Shown one piece after another: positions 29,351-36,087 of a stretch of 64,000 bases of DNA. The stretch spans positions 310,001-374,000 of the forward strand of contig NZ_JAMWMR010000002.1 of assembly GCF_023887685.1 (NCBI RefSeq), read 5' to 3'. Every line of letters begins with the position of its first letter. Position 1 is the first letter of the stretch. The position numbers and the translations under genes were made by a program. The DNA is from Streptomyces macrolidinus. Its GTDB lineage: Bacteria; Actinomycetota; Actinomycetes; Streptomycetales; Streptomycetaceae. The notes beneath the pieces are model-generated. The model was not told the origin of the DNA. It made no database searches and was given only the letters and a program-made list of their open reading frames with translations.

Positions 29351-29415
29351 CTTGCTGCAACTTTCAGCATCTTGCAGTGCAGCAGACCGTATGAGCCCCT
29401 GACTTCAGGGGTCAA
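29351..29415 (-). promoter_or_regulatory. Alpha-amylase promoter with MalR-type operators
   Basis: On the minus strand a -35 TTGACC (29415-29410) and a -10 TACGGT (29391-29386) are 18 bp apart. Just downstream, over the expected transcription start, lie TTGC-type half-sites: an inverted ttgc/gcaa pair at 29352-29360 and cttgcag at 29371-29377, resembling the sites in front of malE. A repressor there would block the amylase-pullulanase operon. Confidence 0.6.
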
Positions 29416-29460
29416 CCCCTCGGGCATGCTCCCGTCACATATGTCCAACGGGGGCGAGAT

Positions 29461-29496
29461 CTTGGCTACTTGGGGGCCTGCGACCTCGTAGCCAAG
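29461..29496 (-). terminator. Hairpin after the HATPase gene
   Basis: A perfect 9-bp inverted repeat (cttggctac with gtagccaag) with an 18-nt loop lies 8 bases beyond the HATPase stop on the minus strand. It also marks the left edge of the accessory island. Confidence 0.5.
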
Positions 29497-29503
29497 AACC
29501 CGG

Positions 29504-29920
29504 TCAGGCCGCTGCGCCCAGTTCGCACCACACGACCTTGCCCCGATCGCCGTCTTTCGACAGCGGCTGCCAGCCCCACAGATCGGCACAGGCCCGGACC
29601 AACGCCAACCCCCGCCCCTCCTCCATGTCGTGGAGCCGCTCCAGCGCAACGGGCGGCTCCGGCGGCGCGGGGTCGGCGTCCCACGCGCCGATCCGCAGCA
29701 CCCCCGCGGACCAGCGCACACGGAGCGCGGCGGGCCCCTTGGTGTGGCGTACGGCGTTGGAGATCAGTTCGGTGGCGAGGAGTTCGGCGGTGTCGACGAG
29801 GCGGATCAGCCCGTGCATGGTGAGGATCAGCCGGAGGGTCCGGCGACTGATGGTGACGGCGCGCAGGTCGTTCGGGATGCAGAGGCAGTACTCCCAGGGT
29901 TCGTCCACGTTTTCAGACAT
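29504..29920 (-). CDS. ATP-binding protein, RsbW-like anti-sigma kinase family
   Basis: A 138-residue GHKL ATPase. The N box [18 protein letters not shown]1 box AWDADPAPP and G2 box [13 protein letters not shown] are all clear. Streptomyces have dozens of such proteins, often next to XRE/DUF5753 and DUF397 genes as here, forming WhiJ-type developmental loci. Its partner and whether it phosphorylates anything are unknown. Confidence 0.8.
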   Translation of the reverse strand: MSENVDEPWEYCLCIPNDLRAVTISRRTLRLILTMHGLIRLVDTAELLATELISNAVRHTKGPAALRVRWSAGVLRIGAWDADPAPPEPPVALERLHDMEEGRGLALVRACADLWGWQPLSKDGDRGKVVWCELGAAA

Positions 29921-30044
29921 GGCTCAACTCCGATTCTCTGGGGGTTGATTGCGGTGGGCGTGCGGTGGCATTGCCGCGACCGTCTTGGCAGGACGGTGCG
30001 GTGCGCTTCCGGGAACCCGACATTGCGCAGCGTGTGCGTCGCAT

Positions 30045-30121
30045 CACCGACAGTAGGACTAACTTGTCATCCGCAGCAAACGAATCCCGTAATCTGACCC
30101 CGAACGAGTTGCACCGACAGT
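30045..30121. repeat. 10-bp direct repeat upstream of the XRE gene
   Basis: caccgacagt occurs at 30045-30054 and 30112-30121 in the 224-bp space between the divergent HATPase and XRE genes. It could be a regulator site; the support is modest. Confidence 0.35.
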
Positions 30122-30144
30122 CGTGTTGAACCGAGGAGCAATCG

Positions 30145-30996
30145 ATGGTCCTGAGGCGCGAACCCACGGCACGCCAGATGCGCCTGGCGGTCGAACTGCG
30201 ACGCCTCCGTGACGCAGCAGGACTCTCCGCTCGTGAGGCAGCGGAGTTGATTGGAGCGGGTCGCGTCCAGATCAGCCACATCGAGTCAGGCCTCACGGGT
30301 GTGAGTGAGCAGCGCCTACGCCGCTTCGCTTCCCACTACGCCTGTACGGATGACGAGTTCATCAACGCCCTGGTCGCACTGGCTACCGATCGCACACGCG
30401 GCTGGTGGGAGGAGTACCGAGGGCTACTGCCCAATTCGTTCCTGGACCTGGCAGAGTTGGAACACCACTGCACCTACCGATGGGACGTGGATTTCCTGCA
30501 CGTCCCCGGCCTACTCCAGACCGAGGGCTACGCGCGAGCACTCTTCTCCCGCCGTGTCCCGGAACTGCACGAAGACGAACTGGAGTTGCGGGTACGTCAT
30601 CGGATGCAGCGACGTGCCATCATCGAGCGCGCAGAGGCGGTCCTCTACGAAGCGCTGGTGCACGAGGCAGCATTGCGGATCAAGGTAGGCGGACGCGCTG
30701 CCTCACTGACTCAGCTCGCCCGCATCCTGGAACTCTCGGAAGCGGACCACGTGACCGTCCGCGTAATCCCCTTCGAACTGGACGACTTCGCCGACATCAC
30801 AGCCGCCATGGTGTACGCCGGTGGCCCTGTCCCGAAGCTCGACACAGTGGTGCGCGACGGCCCTCACGGAGCGCTCTTCATCGACTCCGAAGCACAACTC
30901 GACGTCTTCCGAACACTCTTCCGTAGAGTTGAGGCAGTGTCGCTCGACCCCAAGCGGTCGCGTGACCTCATCCACAGGTTGACCAAGGAACTGTGA
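30145..30996 (+). CDS. XRE-family regulator with DUF5753 (WhiJ-like)
   Basis: A 283-residue protein. The N-terminal helix-turn-helix is LRRLRDAAGLSAREAAELIGAGRVQISHIESG (residues about 17-50). The DUF5753 domain follows, with the conserved FLHVPGLLQTEGYARALF and HRMQRRAIIERAE segments and RVIPFELDDFADITAAMVYA. This is the WhiJ/AbaA-OrfA-type regulator, normally acting with the DUF397 partner encoded next. The ATG has GAGGAG upstream. Confidence 0.9.
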   Translation: MVLRREPTARQMRLAVELRRLRDAAGLSAREAAELIGAGRVQISHIESGLTGVSEQRLRRFASHYACTDDEFINALVALATDRTRGWWEEYRGLLPNSFLDLAELEHHCTYRWDVDFLHVPGLLQTEGYARALFSRRVPELHEDELELRVRHRMQRRAIIERAEAVLYEALVHEAALRIKVGGRAASLTQLARILELSEADHVTVRVIPFELDDFADITAAMVYAGGPVPKLDTVVRDGPHGALFIDSEAQLDVFRTLFRRVEAVSLDPKRSRDLIHRLTKEL

Positions 30997-31199
30997 GGCG
31001 CTCGGTGACCAGCTCCGACAACTGGCGGAAGTCGTCCTACTCCGGCAGCGGCGACGGCAACGCTTGCGTGGAAGTCGCGAACCGCCGCACCCGCATAGCC
31101 GTCCGCGACTCCAAAGCCCCGGCCAGAGCCACCCTCTCCTTCCCGACCGAAGCCTTCACCGCCTTCCTCCAATCCGTTAAGGCCGCTCCCTGGCGGTGA
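30993..31199 (+). CDS. DUF397 protein
   Basis: A 68-residue protein with the family core NWRKSSYSGSGDGNACVEVA and IAVRDSK, ending in FTAFLQSVK. The GTG start overlaps the stop of the XRE gene by four bases, so the two are translationally coupled; GTG 31005 is an alternative start. DUF397 proteins are small partners of XRE/DUF5753 regulators. Confidence 0.88.
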   Translation: MRRSVTSSDNWRKSSYSGSGDGNACVEVANRRTRIAVRDSKAPARATLSFPTEAFTAFLQSVKAAPWR

Positions 31200-31249
31200 C
31201 GCTTCCTCCTGATCTGTCAGTCCAGCCGCCCGCGTTGATGGCCGTCTGA

Positions 31250-32392
31250 GATCCTGGGCGCCGATCGAGAGGCGCCGCAGGTTCCGAGCGGTCGGGCGTC
31301 TCCCTCTCGCTCGTCCGCAAGCTGGAGCAAGGAGAACGCAGCGATACCCGGCTGGAGACCGCACGTCGACTCGCGAGCGCGCTGAAGGTTCCGACCACGC
31401 GACTGATCGCCGAGCACGCAGAATCCGCCGTCGACAAGGGCGACTTGGATCGCTGGTGGCCCGTACGCACCGCCCTCGCAGTCTCTCCCCGGCCGGACGA
31501 ACTCTCCGAAGAGCCGACCCTCGGCGGCCTGCGAGACGCCCTCCAGGCGACTGTGCCCCTGTTCGCCAAGGACCGCTTCACCGAGCTCGGAACAGCCCTC
31601 CCGCCCCTCCTGCGTGACGTCGAAGTACTCACCGAGGCGGACCCTCGCGGCCGACCGCTCCGCGCACGCCTGCTGGAACTCACCGGCTGGCTCATGGTCC
31701 AGACGCGGCAGTTCGACGCCGCCGAGCTGGCTCTGGAGCGGGCTCTGGACGACGCGACCGACCCGATACAGAGCGCTGCGACCGTCAACACCCAGTGCTG
31801 GCTTCTGCTACGTCAAGGGAGACTGAGGGAGGCCCGAGAGCTGGCTGCCCACTGGGCCGACGAAGTCGAGCCACGCATGTCCCGTGCGACACAGGCCGAA
31901 CTGAGCACCTGGGGGTGGCTCTTGCTGCGCCTGTCGGCCGCGGCGATCCGTGACAACCGACCCGGCGAAGCCAGGGACGCCTTGAGACTTGCCAACTCGG
32001 CCGCCGTAGCCCTTGGCACCGAATGCACGCCGGAGGGCGACTTCCTGCGGACCTTCGGGCCGATCACGGTGGCCCTGAAGCGCACGGAGAACGCCATGGT
32101 GGCGATGCGGCCGGACAAGGTGCTCGGCCTGGCCGCGAAGATCCCCACAGGCTGCCTGGAGCCGAACTCGAACAACCGGAACCGGCACCTGCTCGACGTC
32201 GCCGGCGCCCAAACAGAACTCAGGCAGTACGCGGAGGCCGTGGACACCTTCCAGAAGATCCGCGAGGGCTCCCCGCAGTGGCTGCCGAATCAAAGGTACG
32301 CCCGCGACATCCTGGGCCGGATCGTGAGCAAACGACGGACCCTGACGCCCGAGATGCGCGAGCTCGCCGACTTGGTGCGACTGCCCGTGTGA
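31250..32392 (+). pseudogene. XRE regulator with TPR-like C-terminus, N-terminus lost
   Basis: The reading frame contains the second half of an XRE helix-turn-helix (SGVSLSLVRKLEQGERSDTRLETARRLASALKVPTTRLIA) followed by about 320 residues of TPR-like helices. The normal first ~25 residues are missing: an in-frame stop is at 31247 and no ATG, GTG or TTG occurs before the TTG at 31445, which is beyond the HTH. A GEILGA-like start is readable in another frame just upstream (around 31249), suggesting a frameshift plus small deletion. I read it as decayed; translation from TTG 31445 would give a 315-residue TPR protein without DNA binding. Confidence 0.65.
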
Positions 32393-32468
32393 CGCCGTGT
32401 GGCACTTCCGACCGCCGACCCGTCAAAGTGCCATCGACGCGGGCCAGCGCGGTTCGTAGCGTCGAAGC

Positions 32469-32846
32469 ATGGCGAATGAACTGGTACGCGAGGACGGGAA
32501 CGGCTGGGTGGGAACGCCGAGGCTGCTCCCTTGGACGAACGAGGGCAAGCCTTGCCGGCTGTCGGCCGCGAGCGAGGGCGGCGTGCTCTCCGGATCGGCG
32601 GACGCCATGGAAGCCGTGCAGATGCGTGACAGTCGCGAGGTACTGGCCCACGCGCGGGGCCTGCTGGAGGACTCCCACAAGCTCGGCGCCCACGAACTCA
32701 AGTTCATCTCGTCTCGGCTGGCGGAGAGCCTGACCGATGTTCTTCGCGTCGCCGAGTCACGCGGCATCCGCATCGGAATCGTCGACGCGGACCCGGACGA
32801 CGATGCCGAGGAACGGACGGACGAGGCGCTGACGTTCGGCGAGTAA
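32469..32846 (+). CDS. Hypothetical protein
   Basis: A 125-residue acidic protein, with no signal peptide, membrane segment or recognisable motif. The central part (SREVLAHARGLLEDSHKLGAHELKFISSRLAESLTDVLRVAESRG) predicts two helices; the C-terminus is rich in Asp/Glu. Codon usage is Streptomyces-like and there is no strong ribosome binding site. The function is unknown. Confidence 0.5.
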   Translation: MANELVREDGNGWVGTPRLLPWTNEGKPCRLSAASEGGVLSGSADAMEAVQMRDSREVLAHARGLLEDSHKLGAHELKFISSRLAESLTDVLRVAESRGIRIGIVDADPDDDAEERTDEALTFGE

Positions 32847-32951
32847 CTGCCGTGCAGTCTGAGGAGGCTCGCGTCGGGAAGGGGGCGACATCACTGGAGT
32901 GGTTCACTCCATCTCGGACCGCTCCCGCCGAGGCCGTGTGCACGGCGGATC

Positions 32952-34388
32952 TCAAGATGGCCGTACAGTCTCCCCGCTTCCGCGTTCGAGGTGCTCGTTG
33001 ATGTGGTGCAGGCGTTGCCAGGCGGCTGGGTCGGTGCCGTCGCCAAGTGGGTAGTGCAAGGCGGGGCGAGTGGTTGGGCCGAGTCGGGTGGGGGTGTTGT
33101 TCGGCAGGGCGTTGCGGGCTTGGCTGATGCCGAGTTCGGCGACGGTGTCGGGGCCCAGGGTGAGAGAGACCGGGATCGGCGGCGGCTCGTAGTGGGCCGG
33201 AGTGGTCAAGTCCGCGCGTGCCGCACGTAGTTCGCTGATCATCGTGGCGAGGTTGTGCCTGCCCGCGAGGGATTCGGCGAGTTCGGGCAGCAGGTTGATC
33301 GGGGCGGTCTCGTCGGCGCCGTAGCCGAGCGCCAGGGTGATGTGCTCCTCTACGCCCTTCGGGGTGTGGGCGATGTGCACGGTGGCGATCGCAGGGCGGT
33401 CGCAGGTGCCTACGGCGACAGCCCAGGTTGGTTGGGAGCGGCGGGCGCGACTGCGGGCCAGGTCGGTCAATTGCCTTTGTGACCAAGGGACGTTGACCGG
33501 CTCGGCGGTGGACCAGCCGCTGGGCGGCGCGCCGGTGAGGGTCCGCCACGCGTCTTCCATGGCGCCGCCGAGCTGGAGGTGCTCGTGGGCGGGGTGGATG
33601 GTGCGGATGGACAGCAGCAACTGCCGTTCACCCCTGGTGTCGAGCGTGGGTCGGTATGCGTCCGCGATCCGGAGGCCGTTGTCGGCAGCCGGGGTGAAGC
33701 GCCCCTTCTGCCAGCGCAGTACGGCTCCGGAGAGGCCGTCGTAGTAGCCGTTCTCGGGGTGACGTACGACCCAGCGTGCGGGTATACGCTCCAGCACGGT
33801 GCGGGTGGGCAGGGTGAGCCGGGTACGGGGCGAAGTGATGAGGCACAGTTCCCGTCGACTCTGCCCTGTGGTCCGCAGCACCTCGGTGAGCCATGTCGTG
33901 GCGGCGACGACCGGACGGTCATGGATGACGACGGCGGCCGTTTCGGTGAGTACGTCCAGGTCGGTGAGTACGTCCACGCCGACGGGCGAGACAGGCACGT
34001 TGTCTGTGGTGGGGACCGTCACCACGTCGGTGTGCGCGGCCTCGGGCGGCCATGTGGTGCCTCCGAGCAGCGCGGTCAACCGGCCCGCGACGGAGCCTGC
34101 GAGCCGCACGGCCTCCGCGATTCCGGTGGTTGCCCGCACCTCGGTCCACCACACGGGCCCGTCCGCCCGAACCCCCGGCCCCAGCAACCGAGTTGTCTCG
34201 CCCGGCACCTGGAGGTAACGGGGAGCCTCGACGGAGACCACGAGCCGCCCGTCATCCGTGCACAACTGGGCAACGGCTCCTCCACCTGCCCGGTTCACAC
34301 GCAGATCGGGACCACCGGCATGCAGTGCGGCCAGCAGGGACTTGGTGTCCGGCATGCGCGGGGTGAGAGCTATGACGTCCTGGGTCAT
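32952..34388 (-). CDS. DUF6177-like protein of type VII toxin loci
   Basis: A soluble 478-residue protein beginning MTQDVIALTPRMPDTKSLLAALHAGG, with DGPVWWTEVRATTGIAEAVRLAGSVAGRL and WSTAEPVNVPWSQRQLTDLARSRAR. It matches, from memory, the DUF6177 family found beside WXG100-type toxin genes in Streptomyces. No catalytic motif or membrane segment is seen. In this locus it is the last gene in the toxin direction; a chaperone, export or immunity-linked role is a guess. The ATG at 34388 has GGAAAG upstream. Confidence 0.6.
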   Translation of the reverse strand: MTQDVIALTPRMPDTKSLLAALHAGGPDLRVNRAGGGAVAQLCTDDGRLVVSVEAPRYLQVPGETTRLLGPGVRADGPVWWTEVRATTGIAEAVRLAGSVAGRLTALLGGTTWPPEAAHTDVVTVPTTDNVPVSPVGVDVLTDLDVLTETAAVVIHDRPVVAATTWLTEVLRTTGQSRRELCLITSPRTRLTLPTRTVLERIPARWVVRHPENGYYDGLSGAVLRWQKGRFTPAADNGLRIADAYRPTLDTRGERQLLLSIRTIHPAHEHLQLGGAMEDAWRTLTGAPPSGWSTAEPVNVPWSQRQLTDLARSRARRSQPTWAVAVGTCDRPAIATVHIAHTPKGVEEHITLALGYGADETAPINLLPELAESLAGRHNLATMISELRAARADLTTPAHYEPPPIPVSLTLGPDTVAELGISQARNALPNNTPTRLGPTTRPALHYPLGDGTDPAAWQRLHHINEHLERGSGETVRPS

Positions 34389-34445
34389 GTGCTGCTTTCC
34401 GGCAGGAGATTCCCGGTGGGGATGGAAGCGAGGGAGATGGGCTCG

Positions 34446-35462
34446 TCAGTATCGTCCCGACAGTTCCTCCAAGGCGTCCAGAGATTCGGCTTCCCGAGGG
34501 CTGCCCTCGGTGATCAGGCCGAGTTCCGGATGCGATGGTCCCTGAGCCAGCCAGTTCAGTGCGGCAAGCGGGGAGAGCCCTTGGCTGTAGGCCTGTCGTA
34601 GACACAGCAGCCATCCCGCTCCCACCTCGAATGCCTCGTCACCGACTGCCGTTCGAGGTACGTAACCGGCGGCGGCATCGTCGACGGACGCCCAGACGAA
34701 GCCGAGCGTCCTCCCTTCCCGCTGAACTGTGAAGTACCGCACCGGGTGCTCGGTGTACGACTCGTACTCGTCCTCACACGGCGGAATGCGGCCGCTCAGC
34801 AAGCTTGCCCGGTTGAGCCCCTCAAACGTCCCCCAGGAATCGACGTAAGCGGGGCCCTCGCTTCTCAGGTCCTTGAATCCGGTCGAGCTCGGCGCCGCGT
34901 AGCAGTTCTCGTCTCCCGGTGTGGGGGAAGCCCCCAGTACGGCCGAGATGCTGTCCAGCGCGGCCGCGAGCCGGGGCGCGTTCTCCGCGTACACCTCGGG
35001 CTGCTCGCGATCGCGGGTGTCCATCGTCAGCCAGGCGTCGGAGTACGTCTCCAGTGTCACGACGAGCTGGTTACCGTCCCAGACCTCCACCTGGATGCTG
35101 AACAGCTTCTCCGCTCGATGTCTGACTCCCGATTCCAGCCAGTACCCAGGGCATTCGATCCGGATGGTGAGGACGAAGTCTCCCTCGAGCGCCTCGGCCT
35201 CTGCCATCGCCTGAGCGAGATCCGACCCCGGAGCCAGGGGATCCGGCCCAAGGTGCAGCCCGCTCGCGTCGAAGCGGACGTCACGCAGCTTGGCCCCGCT
35301 CCGAACCAGAATTCTGGCCTTTCCCTCGGGCGCGGCCAGGTTCCGCTTCGCCAGTTCGTCCCAGACCGTCACCGAGGTCTGAACGGCACGGGCGGGCCTG
35401 ATTTCACCGCTGTCCGTCGCGAGTTCCCACGTCCAGTCGCCGACACGGGTGGTGGTGATCAC
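34446..35462 (-). CDS. Unknown protein in the toxin locus
   Basis: A 338-residue soluble protein starting MITTTRVGDWTWELATDSG. The N-terminal half is beta-rich with FSIQVEVWDGNQLVVTLETYSDAWLTMD; the C-terminal half ends in helical LCLRQAYSQGLSPLAALNWLAQ. I do not recognise a family. It is acidic and lies between the immunity candidate and the DUF6177 gene on the same strand, so it may be a second immunity protein or a toxin-handling partner. GTG 35462 follows GAAGGG. Confidence 0.5.
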   Translation of the reverse strand: MITTTRVGDWTWELATDSGEIRPARAVQTSVTVWDELAKRNLAAPEGKARILVRSGAKLRDVRFDASGLHLGPDPLAPGSDLAQAMAEAEALEGDFVLTIRIECPGYWLESGVRHRAEKLFSIQVEVWDGNQLVVTLETYSDAWLTMDTRDREQPEVYAENAPRLAAALDSISAVLGASPTPGDENCYAAPSSTGFKDLRSEGPAYVDSWGTFEGLNRASLLSGRIPPCEDEYESYTEHPVRYFTVQREGRTLGFVWASVDDAAAGYVPRTAVGDEAFEVGAGWLLCLRQAYSQGLSPLAALNWLAQGPSHPELGLITEGSPREAESLDALEELSGRY

Positions 35463-35612
35463 AAGGACCCTTCTGGTCGGTCTTGCTTCCTGGCGGGATC
35501 ACAAGGTTTCCATCACGTACGACGAGCTGCATCGTCGGCAGAGGTCAAGAAATCCGCACATCAGCGATGTATCGCTCTCCCGTCGGGAATGCTGCGATTC
35601 CTTGACGCTCTC

Positions 35613-36062
35613 TCATTCGCCGTCACCATCCCATGGGGACAAGCCCAAGGTGAGTTCCGCGCTGGCCAGCATGCGGGTGATCTCGATGGGAAGGCTGGAG
35701 AATTCCTGTCTCACCACATCGGCAGGGTCAACCCGATGTGTCTGCCCGTCGCGTCCTGTCGCCTCAACGACAAAGCGGTACCCGCGTGGTGCAGTGGGAT
35801 CGTCCACCACCTCCCATCGCGCACCGTGCTTCTGGATGAGATAGTCGGCGACGTAGGACATCAGATCGGCATGCAGCGTGATCCAGTCTGACTGCTCGAA
35901 TTCATCGAGCGGCGCGCGGGAAACATAGTCCTGGAGCGCTGGAATGAGACTCATCGGATCACGGCTGTACACATGAGATGGAATTCCGAGCATATCCGAC
36001 ACGTCAATGATGTTACGGCGCCCTTCCTCGATCCAGCCCTGGAGGTCTGGTTCCCTCGCCAT
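35613..36062 (-). CDS. Candidate immunity protein of the toxin
   Basis: A small acidic soluble protein of about 149 residues (MAREPDLQGWIEEGRRNIIDVSDML..., then FEQSDWITLHADLMSYVADYLIQKHG and WEVVDDPTAPRGYRFVVEATG). It starts about 25 bp after the toxin stop on the same strand, which is the standard position for the cognate immunity gene of a polymorphic toxin. Base composition is lower in G+C than the surroundings, like the toxin tip. The start could also be GTG 36068. The family is not recognised. Confidence 0.55.
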   Translation of the reverse strand: MAREPDLQGWIEEGRRNIIDVSDMLGIPSHVYSRDPMSLIPALQDYVSRAPLDEFEQSDWITLHADLMSYVADYLIQKHGARWEVVDDPTAPRGYRFVVEATGRDGQTHRVDPADVVRQEFSSLPIEITRMLASAELTLGLSPWDGDGE

Positions 36063-36087
36063 CGCCACGTTGCACACCTTTCATAAG

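Noticed and set aside
29461..29500. Attachment site or IS end at the island edge
   Set aside because: The 9-bp inverted repeat is not matched at the right edge and no integrase or transposase gene is present; a terminator explains it.
31177..31791. A 204-codon gene on the minus strand
   Set aside because: Ser/Arg-rich shadow of the TPR-type frame on the plus strand with no motif.
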